Of a DNA stretch of 64,000 nucleotides, positions 34,828 through 42,502 are shown piece by piece. The DNA is from CAZMZW01 sp964571135 (GTDB taxonomy: Bacteria; Chloroflexota; Anaerolineae; Anaerolineales; Anaerolineaceae), in assembly GCA_964571135.1 (NCBI GenBank), contig CAZMZW010000001.1:558001-622000 (forward strand), given 5' to 3'. Position numbers and translations under genes: made by a program. The notes under the pieces were generated by a model. The model was not told the DNA's origin and made no database searches. It worked only from the letters and a program-made list of their open reading frames with translations. How positions within the stretch are numbered: position 1 is the first letter of the stretch; every line of letters begins with the position of its first letter.

Positions 34828-35346
34828 ATGCAAAAAATGATCGGGGTTGAAAATCGGCTGCCAAATAATGATTTGAATTCATTATCTCTATGTGCCTGGT
34901 GTGGTTGCCCGGAAATAATTGGCAATTACCCGGTGGTGATAGATAAAAGCCGTGTGATTGGTTTGAATTTTGGATTTCTCAAGAATGAAGATCATATCTA
35001 TAATTTTTATTTTCCCATTTGCCGGCAATGCAAGCAAGAAATTAAAACCCGCCGCATCCTGGATAACCAGGCTATTCAATTGATCGTGGTGATTGGGATC
35101 CTTTCTGCAGTAGTGCTTTCCATAACCCATAATAATATTGGCTTATCCATCTTTGCCAGTTTTAGCGGATCGGCAATCGGTTTTGGTTTCTATCTGCTTA
35201 TTAAAAACAGCATTCTGTCTATGATGAAATATGCCAGTGAAAAAAGTTGGGGCAGTTTTGATGGAGTGAATTTTTCTTTCCGCAATAAGGAATTCAGTAC
35301 ATTATTTAATAAATTAAACCGGAAAAAATCATCTTTTGACAAATGA
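34828..35346 (+). CDS. hypothetical membrane protein with two Cys pairs
   Basis: A 172-aa protein of unknown family. The N-terminal half has CAWCGCPE near residue 20 and CRQCKQEIKTRR near residue 67, a CxxC plus CxxC arrangement that would form a small zinc ribbon. Two membrane segments follow at about 80-97 and 102-125, and the C-terminal 45 residues are basic and cytoplasmic. It sits divergent to lipA and 38 bases before rsmI. A zinc-ribbon/two-helix layout is seen in various membrane proteins of unknown role, so no function is offered. Confidence 0.55.
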   Translation: MQKMIGVENRLPNNDLNSLSLCAWCGCPEIIGNYPVVIDKSRVIGLNFGFLKNEDHIYNFYFPICRQCKQEIKTRRILDNQAIQLIVVIGILSAVVLSITHNNIGLSIFASFSGSAIGFGFYLLIKNSILSMMKYASEKSWGSFDGVNFSFRNKEFSTLFNKLNRKKSSFDK

Positions 35347-35384
35347 TTCCTCTCTGGTCATGAAATTTATGGATAAGTGAAATT

Positions 35385-36053
35385 TTGCTATATATTGTTT
35401 CAACCCCCATCGGCAATCTTAGTGATATTACCCTGCGTGCTCTGGAAACCCTCAAGGCAGTTGATTTGATAATCTCGGAGGACACTCGAAAAACCGGAGT
35501 GCTCCTTAAGCATTTTGACATTCACAAACCCCAGCTTTCTTTTCATATATATAACGAACAAAAAGAAGTTCCCAAGATCATTAGACAATTGGAAGAGGGG
35601 TTGGATATTGCCCTGGTGAGTAATGCCGGCACTCCTGTTATTTCTGATCCTGGATACTCCATAGTGCGTGCAGCCATTGAGCATCAGATCCCGCTCACCT
35701 GCATCCCTGGTCCAACAGCGGTCACAACAGCCCTGGTCCTTTCCGGTCTGCCCGCGCATGCGTTCATATTTCGCGGTTTCCCGCCGCGCAAATCCTCTGC
35801 ACGCCGGCGTTTCATGGAAGTGGATAAGGAATCTACCCATACCTTGATCTTTTATGAAAGCCCTTACCGGTTGATTGCTTTTTTGGAAGATGCTCTGGCT
35901 GTGTTTGGCGACCGTCCAGCGGCGATCGCCAATGACATGACTAAGAAATTTGAGACCGTTTACCGGGGTACTCTGGCTGAATTAAGCAAGAAAATGGGAT
36001 CAGAAAAAATTCTGGGGGAATACTGCGTAATGATCGGCGGCAGGGAAGATTAA
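35385..36053 (+). CDS. rsmI: 16S rRNA (cytidine-1402-2'-O)-methyltransferase RsmI
   Basis: A 222-aa tetrapyrrole-methylase-fold enzyme that methylates the ribose of C1402 in helix 44 of 16S rRNA. The family signature is at the N-terminus (MLYIVSTPIGNLSDITLRAL and LIISEDTRKT), followed by ALVSNAGTPVISDPGY and PGPTAVTTALVLSG. It is shorter than E. coli RsmI (286 aa) because the C-terminal extension is absent. The start codon is TTG at 35385, supported by the alignment of the first residues and by lack of any ATG. It is the first of a cluster of rRNA-modification genes here. Confidence 0.93.
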   Translation: MLYIVSTPIGNLSDITLRALETLKAVDLIISEDTRKTGVLLKHFDIHKPQLSFHIYNEQKEVPKIIRQLEEGLDIALVSNAGTPVISDPGYSIVRAAIEHQIPLTCIPGPTAVTTALVLSGLPAHAFIFRGFPPRKSSARRRFMEVDKESTHTLIFYESPYRLIAFLEDALAVFGDRPAAIANDMTKKFETVYRGTLAELSKKMGSEKILGEYCVMIGGRED

Positions 36054-36791
36054 TTAGATCAACGTATAGCGTGTGTTGGTATCGTAGTAATCTTCATTCT
36101 CTGCTTTTTTCAGGAATCCGACAACTTTATAGGTGATGGGCGTAAACAGGACTTCCACACCCACCTTGAACAGGTAATTGGTTAACACCAGGCTGGCAAA
36201 TACTTCCCACTGAAATACTCCTGCCAGAGTGGCGATCAAAACAAAAATAATCGTATCCACTCCTTCTCCAACGATGGTGCTGCCTATGGTACGTATCCAT
36301 AGCCATCGTCCTTTAGTGGCGACCTTCATCACTGCCATGATGATGGAATTGCTGAACTCGCCAGCCAGATAAGCCAGTAAACTTGCGATCACGATTCCCC
36401 CTGAACTCATTCCGCCCAGAATGGAATCATAGGATGTCTGCCCGGCATAGCTTTGCCAGTTGGCTTCACCCGGCATGGCACGCACTGCTGAAAATAGAAA
36501 TGCACTCAGTGCCAGCATAATGAACCCGGCCCAGATCACTCTTCGCGAATGTTTGAAACCGTAAACCTCCACCAATACATCCCCGAAGATATAACTGACC
36601 GGGAAGAGAAGCGTGCCGGCATCGAAAGCCATGCGAATATTTCCTATCGAAAAACCCCAATCAACAATTTTCGCTGAGGAGGCGATATTGCTGGTGATCA
36701 ATACGGTAACGAACAGCACCATTACAAGGTCAAAATAATGGTAAGCCCGTTCTTTCGTTGGTTTGTTGGCTGACTTTTTCACTTTAGGCAA
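36054..36791 (-). CDS. queuosine precursor transporter (YhhQ/QPTR family)
   Basis: A 245-aa membrane protein with about six segments. Family blocks: FDAGTLLFPVSYIFGDVLVE near residue 60, GEFSNSIIMAVMK near 145, and TIVGEGVDTIIF near 175. The family imports preQ0, preQ1 or queuine. A tRNA-guanine transglycosylase-like gene lies 4 kb away on the same strand, which would use such a base. It ends directly against the rsmI stop (no gap). It reads divergently from rsmE. Confidence 0.85.
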   Translation of the reverse strand: MPKVKKSANKPTKERAYHYFDLVMVLFVTVLITSNIASSAKIVDWGFSIGNIRMAFDAGTLLFPVSYIFGDVLVEVYGFKHSRRVIWAGFIMLALSAFLFSAVRAMPGEANWQSYAGQTSYDSILGGMSSGGIVIASLLAYLAGEFSNSIIMAVMKVATKGRWLWIRTIGSTIVGEGVDTIIFVLIATLAGVFQWEVFASLVLTNYLFKVGVEVLFTPITYKVVGFLKKAENEDYYDTNTRYTLI

Positions 36792-36829
36792 GTATAATTC
36801 AACCTGGAAGGGTTCTCATAAGGTGCAGT

Positions 36830-37600
36830 ATGCATAGATTCTTTATTCCCCCTGAAAACACTCAGACTGGCCAGGTGATATTTCCGGAGTTGACCGCCCG
36901 CCAGATCCGCAACGTCCTGCGCCTGAAACCGGGTGGGCAGGTACTAGTCTTGGATAACCTGGGCAGTCAGTTTTCCGTTCAATTGGAAAGGGTTGACCCT
37001 GATGGAGTTGTGGGTCGTGTTCTTGAGAAGTCTCCAGCAGGCGGTGAACCCGCCATCCGCCTGAGATTATTTTTCTCGCTTACCCAGCGCGAAAAAGTGG
37101 AATGGATTTTGCAAAAATGTACCGAGATCGGTGTTACGGCATTTTTTCCTTTTGTCAGCACCTATTCGTTATCTCGTGAAAAAGGGATGGATGCCAGCCG
37201 CGTCCGCCGTTGGGAAAAGATCATCCAGGAGGCTGCCGAGCAATGCGACCGTGCGCGAATTCCGGTTTTGCGTGAAGTGATCACCATCCAGGAAGCCATT
37301 AAGAAAGTATCTTCTAAAAGAGATTTCAATCTTACTGCCTGGGAAGGGGAAAAAGATCTGCAGCTTCGTGATTTAATGCGGACCTTGCTTCCTAAAGTGG
37401 AGCCCGGAAAAAAGGTCAATTTGTTTATCGGCCCGGAAGGTGGGTTTGCCGAAGGTGAAGTTGCGCTTATGAGAAAAGCAGGTTGTACCACCTTTTCACT
37501 TGGCAGCCGGATTTATCGGATGGAAACCGCTGCCATGGCTGCCAGCCTGCTGATTCTATATGAATTGGAAAACCCTTTGTTAGAAAAGGCGGTTGGGTAG
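36830..37600 (+). CDS. rsmE: 16S rRNA (uridine-1498-N3)-methyltransferase RsmE
   Basis: A 256-aa SPOUT-fold enzyme for m3U1498 near the decoding site. An N-terminal PUA-like domain (HRFFIPPENTQTGQVIF) is followed by the knotted domain with FIGPEGGFAEGEVALMRKAG and the final SLGSRIYRMETAAMAASLLIL. Its 3' end overlaps that of the NSUN gene by 21 bases on the opposite strand. Confidence 0.93.
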   Translation: MHRFFIPPENTQTGQVIFPELTARQIRNVLRLKPGGQVLVLDNLGSQFSVQLERVDPDGVVGRVLEKSPAGGEPAIRLRLFFSLTQREKVEWILQKCTEIGVTAFFPFVSTYSLSREKGMDASRVRRWEKIIQEAAEQCDRARIPVLREVITIQEAIKKVSSKRDFNLTAWEGEKDLQLRDLMRTLLPKVEPGKKVNLFIGPEGGFAEGEVALMRKAGCTTFSLGSRIYRMETAAMAASLLILYELENPLLEKAVG

Positions 37601-39067
37601 CAAGTTCTTCAGTTGGGCAGATTGAACTTTGCCTCGCCCAAGGTTCCTTCCATGCTTGTCAATGACGATCACAATCTTTCCTTTTGGAAACTCAAGGGTG
37701 GTAAAACCGCGCAGATCTTCTCCCCGCAGCCAATTGGGGAGAAGTTCATCCGGTATGAGTATCTTTCCTGTTTGAAACTGTATTCCAAACCGTGCACAAA
37801 ATTCATGGGAGGGAGAAAATTCTGGTCCATTGAAGCTGCCAAATCGCAACCCCAGGGAAACCGGATATAGGTCATTAATATCTTTCATGATCTTGTTAGG
37901 AAACAAGAATAGTTCATCTTTTTTAGAAGATACCGATAGATCCAATTGGTCGATTAATTTTTCAAGTTCAAATCCATACTCGTTTATCAATATCTTGCAG
38001 AGGGATTTCATATCCTTTTCACGTATCCGGGAAAACTCAAATGGTTTTGACCGATGGGCTCTGGGTACGTTTCGGTTGTGAATTTGTTTTTTCTTGGTCA
38101 ACCGGGCAGCGAAAAATCCTGCTGTATGGCACAAATGTGGCCACAAACGGATGGAATGACTGACTTCCTCAGGATAATGGATTTGTCCGTTTGAATTTAA
38201 TCCTATGGCAGGGAAAGGAAGCCTGGATTGCATATTATCAATTTCAAACACATCCGGAAATTTCTCCAATACAGCCGCCAGCACAGATTCATCTTCCTCT
38301 GGTGCCAGAGTGCAGGTGGAGTACACGATTTGTCCGTCTACCCGGGCAGACCGCAATGCGCTTTCCAACATTTTTTGCTGTCTCTGCGCCAGACGCTGTC
38401 TTTCTTTATCACTGATGGCGCGCATTGGATGGGAAGAGGTTGTGCGAAGTCCTTCCATGCTGCAGGGTGCGTCCAGCAGCACCAGATCAAATACTTCGGG
38501 GTACAATTCTCCAAAAAGTTCTCCGAGCATGCTGGTGACTGCCTGGTTGATCACCCCCCATTTCTGAAGAACGATCTGCAGGGCAGTGAGGCGCGAATGG
38601 CTGGAATCGTTGGCGATGATCAAGCCCTGATCATTGATCCGGTCTGCCAGATGGATGGTCTTGCCGCCGGGGGATGCTGCCATATCCAGCACTAAAGGAT
38701 GCTGGTCCGGAACCACATCGAATAATTCCGCTGGCAGCATGGAGGCAGCTTCCTGAATGTAAAAATCACCCATGCGGTGTTCAATCGTATTACTAAGTGA
38801 GTTTTCCCCCGGATCAACCCGGAAACCGGAAGGACAATATGCTATCGGGGTTAATTTCCAATTATAAAGATTCTGCAACCTTTCCGAAATGACTGCCGGA
38901 TTATTTTTGAGCAAATTAATGCGCATAGTTGGAGAGAGTGGCTGTAATAATTCTTCTTGCAGCTTTTTATAATTCTCTGCGTCAAGAAGCGGTTGATAGC
39001 GCGCCATTGCGTCTTCCAGTAAATGCCCTACAGCGCCGATGATTGGTCGTTTTTTCTTTTTACTCAT
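37580..39067 (-). CDS. NSUN-family RNA m5C methyltransferase, RsmF-like
   Basis: A 495-aa RNA (cytosine-C5)-methyltransferase. SAM-binding region VLDMAASPGGKT is near residue 127. The catalytic cysteine pair is Cys202 in LLDAPCSMEG and Cys252 in VYSTCTLAPEEDE, as needed for NSUN enzymes. Residues about 345-495 form a C-terminal PUA-like RNA-binding domain. Size and layout match E. coli RsmF (m5C1407 of 16S rRNA) rather than RsmB. It is last in the four-gene operon, its ATG overlapping the stop of the upstream G1405-methyltransferase-like gene (ATGA). RsmF's target, C1407, is two bases from the nucleotide modified by ArmA/RmtB enzymes. Confidence 0.85.
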   Translation of the reverse strand: MSKKKKRPIIGAVGHLLEDAMARYQPLLDAENYKKLQEELLQPLSPTMRINLLKNNPAVISERLQNLYNWKLTPIAYCPSGFRVDPGENSLSNTIEHRMGDFYIQEAASMLPAELFDVVPDQHPLVLDMAASPGGKTIHLADRINDQGLIIANDSSHSRLTALQIVLQKWGVINQAVTSMLGELFGELYPEVFDLVLLDAPCSMEGLRTTSSHPMRAISDKERQRLAQRQQKMLESALRSARVDGQIVYSTCTLAPEEDESVLAAVLEKFPDVFEIDNMQSRLPFPAIGLNSNGQIHYPEEVSHSIRLWPHLCHTAGFFAARLTKKKQIHNRNVPRAHRSKPFEFSRIREKDMKSLCKILINEYGFELEKLIDQLDLSVSSKKDELFLFPNKIMKDINDLYPVSLGLRFGSFNGPEFSPSHEFCARFGIQFQTGKILIPDELLPNWLRGEDLRGFTTLEFPKGKIVIVIDKHGRNLGRGKVQSAQLKNLLPNRLF

Positions 39068-39870
39068 TTATGGATACAGAAAACAAGTTCGTTGCCAATA
39101 ATGATTTCTTGTAACGACCAGGAGAAACCCCGAATGGCATTTTCAACCAGGCGGCGCATTTGTCCGCTGAGATCATGCTGGCCGCTTAAACTGTTGATGG
39201 GCAGGGAGACCAACAGTGTATCCACATTCAAGGATTGCCAAAGGTCGCGGTTGGCGCCCTTGCGGCGCTGCTCCAACCGATGGGCTTCCTTGAAAAAAAA
39301 GGCAGCATCGGCTTTTATTGCAGGTGGATTCACCAGAATGTCTCTCACTTCTGCCAGGGGTTGCCTGCCCGCCAGAATTAAGAATTGATTAATGAATTTC
39401 ACCCTGGGGGTATGAATATCATAAGCATGGTAGCTGGTTTGCAATGGGAGTTCCATCCAGGGAATAGAGATCGGATTGAGCCCGCATGCCAGGTCAAGGA
39501 TACTTCCGGGTTTGCCGATAAGATTAAATAATTGTTGATAAAAATCTTTTAAATAGGGCACCCGTTCGCGGGTGGATGCGTGTTGGGTCAAGATCTGTAT
39601 GCATGTTTGTTTTATCGCATCCGCATTTTTGGAAATATAGGCTGTTTCAAGCCAGGCAACGGCTTCAGAGTAGCTGGGGTCACCCAGGTAAGGTGCAATG
39701 ATATTGTGCATTTTCTTGCGCACATTCTTCATCATTGTTTTTTCATCCGGATCAGAATCTGTTTCGCGCTGGATCAAATCCATCACAGTCTCTTTTGGAA
39801 TATCCAACTCGCGGTATTTCCTGTTTTGCAGAATACTTTCGACAAGTTGATCCAATCGCTTGTTTTCCAA
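39064..39870 (-). CDS. ArmA/RmtB-like 16S rRNA methyltransferase, divergent copy
   Basis: A 268-aa (TTG start) member of the FmrO/Arm/Rmt family, which methylates N7 of G1405. Family blocks: N-terminal LVESILQNRKYRELD, HASTRERVP, SAM-binding ILDLACGLNPISIPWM, and LLVSLPINSLSG. Unlike its neighbour, it has lost the conserved KGMxxNY element after LSG, which is replaced by a longer QHDLSGQMRRLVENA. The C-terminal GNELVFCIHK is retained. The frame is open to an ATG at 39927, but that would overlap the upstream gene by 41 bases. The TTG at 39870 follows AGGGA and aligns with the ArmA N-terminus, so I choose it. Activity may differ from that of the upstream copy. Confidence 0.8.
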   Translation of the reverse strand: MENKRLDQLVESILQNRKYRELDIPKETVMDLIQRETDSDPDEKTMMKNVRKKMHNIIAPYLGDPSYSEAVAWLETAYISKNADAIKQTCIQILTQHASTRERVPYLKDFYQQLFNLIGKPGSILDLACGLNPISIPWMELPLQTSYHAYDIHTPRVKFINQFLILAGRQPLAEVRDILVNPPAIKADAAFFFKEAHRLEQRRKGANRDLWQSLNVDTLLVSLPINSLSGQHDLSGQMRRLVENAIRGFSWSLQEIIIGNELVFCIHK

Positions 39871-39886
39871 ATCTGTTTCTGATTCC

Positions 39887-40696
39887 CTAACGATGAAGCA
39901 AAAAAGCCAGTTCGGTGGAAAAATCAAATCGTTCCATTTTCCAATTGCCGCCTTCGATCATCTGGCTGAATCGGGTGGAATAATTTTCCAGCATGCCTTT
40001 GCCTTTTCCACTCAGACTGAAAATTGGGAAGCTTACTAACAGATGATCTGCAGGGATGTTCTCCAGCCAATCATGGGTGCGTTCTTTTTCGATCTGGTCA
40101 ATAAGAGGGAGAATTTTCAGTGCTAAAGCCAGCTGAAAGCGCTGCTTGGGTAGCGTATCCAGGATATCTGAACAGCTGGCTCTTCCGCGCAAGCGGACGT
40201 GCTGAAGAAATTGCTGGTCAAACTGGATCATATCTGAAAAAACATCGATCCCGTGATAAATCGGATCCTTGGCCAGGGGCATCCAGGGTAACGCCAGAGG
40301 ATTGAGTCCGCAGCCAAGATCCAGCAGGGAGTGTATGGGAGTAATCTGTTCAAGGCAGCGGTTAAAAAATTCATTTACAATTGGCAGCCGTTCATTGGTG
40401 GAAGCGTGCGTCCGCATCTTTTCCTGGCAAAATTGCATGATCCCTGGCGAGTGAATGTCTTCAGACAGCGTTTTCAATTCGGTCAGCCATTGGGAAAAAT
40501 CGGGTCGGTTTTCCAAAAAGGCTCCACCCACCTGGTGAAGTCTGCTGCAAGTGCTTTTAACCGCTTCTTTAAATGAGCCACGTTTGGCTATTTCTTGCTC
40601 TCCGATATGCCGGATAAAATCCATGTCAATTTTGCTGTATTTGGATTTCTTTAGAACCGCGTCTACCAGCAAATTGAGTTTATCCTTTTCAGTCAT
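39887..40696 (-). CDS. ArmA/RmtB-like 16S rRNA (guanine-1405-N7)-methyltransferase
   Basis: A 269-aa relative of the aminoglycoside-resistance methyltransferases. Matching blocks: KLNLLVDAVLKKSKYSKID at the start, HASTNERLP (97-105), SAM-binding LLDLGCGLNPLALPWM (124-139), the KILPLID segment (194-200), VSFPIFSLSGKGKGMLENYS (221-240) and the final STELAFLL. The FSLSGKGKGMxxNY element is the signature of ArmA/Rmt enzymes and is intact. N7 methylation of G1405 in helix 44 blocks 4,6-disubstituted deoxystreptamine aminoglycosides. Its ATG overlaps the stop of the TGT-like gene by 8 bases. No drug-biosynthesis gene is nearby, so the role could be intrinsic resistance or ribosome tuning. Confidence 0.88.
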   Translation of the reverse strand: MTEKDKLNLLVDAVLKKSKYSKIDMDFIRHIGEQEIAKRGSFKEAVKSTCSRLHQVGGAFLENRPDFSQWLTELKTLSEDIHSPGIMQFCQEKMRTHASTNERLPIVNEFFNRCLEQITPIHSLLDLGCGLNPLALPWMPLAKDPIYHGIDVFSDMIQFDQQFLQHVRLRGRASCSDILDTLPKQRFQLALALKILPLIDQIEKERTHDWLENIPADHLLVSFPIFSLSGKGKGMLENYSTRFSQMIEGGNWKMERFDFSTELAFLLHR

Positions 40697-41777
40697 GGTC
40701 AGCTTGTCGCAGTCTTTTACATAATTGGGTCATGAAATATAAATTATGGATGGTTGCCAATCGATGATAGAGATTATCGTTTATTTTAAATAGATGATGC
40801 AAATACGCGATGCTGTAATGCTGGCAGGTGTGACAGCCACAATTTTCAGCAATCGGCCGATTGGATTTGATATGTCGCTGGTCGTGAATGTAAATATATT
40901 CCCACCAGTTTTTTCCCTCCAATCCGGAAGAACCTGTAAACCGATACAGGCGGCCGTGCCGCGCATCCCGGGTGGGCATGGCGCTGTCAAATAGATCATA
41001 ACCAAGCGAAAAACTTTTAGCAATAAATGCAGGGTGACCGATTCCCAGGGCATGCAAAGGATATTTCGTAGGGACGATTTCACGCAGATAAGCCACCATG
41101 TCTTCCACTAATTCTCCGGCATTGTTCAATGGCCAGCCGCCAAAGCCATACCCATCAAAACCGATCTCCAGCAGGGCATCAACGCATTTTTTACGCAGCT
41201 TGCATGAATTGCCGCCCTGAACGATGCCAAATAATAATGGCTGTTGGTGCTTTTCCATTTTCTTTTGTTCGATGATTTTCTCATATTCTTTTTTGCAGCG
41301 TTTTGCCCAGGCAATGGTCCGCTCAACCGCTGTTTTTTGGTCGGCATCCGGTTCGTCCACATGCGTGCAGTCATCCAGGCAAAAAAGTAGGTTGGAACCA
41401 TAATTAACCTGCAAACGGATGCACTTTTCCGGAGTCAGCAAAAATTTCCGTTGGCTGCCCTCCGGGAAAAAGCTGATCCCATCTGAGTTAACCTGCCCAA
41501 ACCTGGAATTTTCTTTCATTAATGAGTAAGCTTGAAAACCGCCAGAATCTGTGAAAATGAGTCCTTCCCATCCGCTGAAATGATGCAGTCCATCCAAAGC
41601 AAGGACGGTGGAAGAACCCGGTTTTTGCATGATGTGAAAAGTGTTCATCATCACAGCCTGGATACCGCAGTTTTCCAGGTCCTGGGCATCAATGGAACGA
41701 ACAACCCCAAAAGTGCCATCTGGGACAAAAGTGGGCAAACTGATTCTTTTACCGGCTATTACTAAGGACTTTTTCAT
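40689..41777 (-). CDS. tRNA-guanine transglycosylase-like protein
   Basis: A 362-aa TGT-fold enzyme. Active-site residues are in place: Asp77 in FTDSGGFQAYSL, DDC at 135-137, FGIVQGG (183-189) and the nucleophile Asp264 in GYDLFDSAMPTR. The zinc ligands CGCHTC (313-318) and His344 in TIHNLYF are also present. The base-recognition loop reads GYGFGGWPLNN where bacterial TGTs usually have GGL[AS]VGE, so it is a diverged member. TGT exchanges the wobble guanine of Asp, Asn, His and Tyr tRNAs for preQ1 or queuine. It is first in the operon with the two G1405 methyltransferase relatives and the NSUN enzyme. A housekeeping tgt may exist elsewhere. Confidence 0.82.
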   Translation of the reverse strand: MKKSLVIAGKRISLPTFVPDGTFGVVRSIDAQDLENCGIQAVMMNTFHIMQKPGSSTVLALDGLHHFSGWEGLIFTDSGGFQAYSLMKENSRFGQVNSDGISFFPEGSQRKFLLTPEKCIRLQVNYGSNLLFCLDDCTHVDEPDADQKTAVERTIAWAKRCKKEYEKIIEQKKMEKHQQPLLFGIVQGGNSCKLRKKCVDALLEIGFDGYGFGGWPLNNAGELVEDMVAYLREIVPTKYPLHALGIGHPAFIAKSFSLGYDLFDSAMPTRDARHGRLYRFTGSSGLEGKNWWEYIYIHDQRHIKSNRPIAENCGCHTCQHYSIAYLHHLFKINDNLYHRLATIHNLYFMTQLCKRLRQADHD

Positions 41778-41788
41778 TATTGTGAGTG

Positions 41789-41817
41789 ATTATCCTGCAT
41801 TGCCTATCATCCTGCAA
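41789..41817 (-). promoter_or_regulatory. promoter of the tgt-rmt-rmt-nsun operon
   Basis: On the minus strand TTGCAG (41817-41812) and GATAAT (41794-41789) are spaced by 17 bases. The -10 ends only 11 bases before the ATG, so the start of transcription falls within about 5 bases of the start codon. There is no ribosome site, which suggests a leaderless mRNA. Confidence 0.6.
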
Positions 41818-41855
41818 GGTGGCATTATTGACGCTGGTTATGTTAAAATTAATCC

Positions 41856-42446
41856 ATGAATGAATCAAAGAAAGAAATCGATATAAAAGATATTAGCCAA
41901 TTTGGATTGAAAGCATTTTTCGGTGGCTGTGTAGGTTGTTTGGGTGCCTGGGTCACAACGGTCATACTCATTTTATTGGCGAGTCTGATCTTCGGCAGTG
42001 TTTTTTATAATTCAGTGGTTAATACCGTCAATAATCTAACTAAGGAAATCCCGGCTATCTTGCAGGGTGCCAAGGGACCTTTCTCGATGGGGCAGTCTTC
42101 CATGCCGGCGACACCGACGGGTACGCTCCCTTCTTTGGTGGTTTATGTTACCAGGGGGGAAGACCCACTGGGTAAACCATTGACCAATATTATTCAGAGC
42201 GAATCGCCCCAAACCTTCTTCTGGGTTAAAACTGAAAAAGGGGTAAGCACTCCCTTCATTCTCTGGATGACGACACCGGAGGGATCCTCCAATCAGTTCG
42301 GTTCAGTATTTACCACTAAAACGGATGGCAGTTCGCGCGGTTGTGGTCGATTTGCGACGCAGGCGCAGGTGGGTGAATATAAAGTTCAAGCCTTTATAGG
42401 CAGCACGGTAGTTGGTGAATTAAAATTCACTGTTTTGCCTAAATAA
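41856..42446 (+). CDS. hypothetical single-pass membrane protein
   Basis: A 196-aa protein I do not recognise. Residues about 20-55 form a hydrophobic anchor with GGCVGCLGAW, which contains three glycines and two cysteines. After a Pro/Thr-rich hinge (about 80-90), the outer domain (95-196) is beta-rich with regular alternation (FFWVKTEKG, FILWMTTPEGSS, YKVQAFIGSTVVGELKFTVL), like an immunoglobulin-type or carbohydrate-binding fold. It reads divergently from the TGT-like operon and may share its control region. No enzyme motif is seen. Confidence 0.55.
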   Translation: MNESKKEIDIKDISQFGLKAFFGGCVGCLGAWVTTVILILLASLIFGSVFYNSVVNTVNNLTKEIPAILQGAKGPFSMGQSSMPATPTGTLPSLVVYVTRGEDPLGKPLTNIIQSESPQTFFWVKTEKGVSTPFILWMTTPEGSSNQFGSVFTTKTDGSSRGCGRFATQAQVGEYKVQAFIGSTVVGELKFTVLPK

Positions 42447-42502
42447 TCGAAGCCTTTTTTATTTGAAAGAAAAGAACCTCAATCCAGAGGGATCGGATTT
42501 TG

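Noticed and set aside
37580..41777. Mobile resistance island carrying the Rmt-like genes
   Set aside because: No transposase, integron, resistance cassette or base-composition shift was seen; the genes overlap with RNA-modification genes of similar composition.
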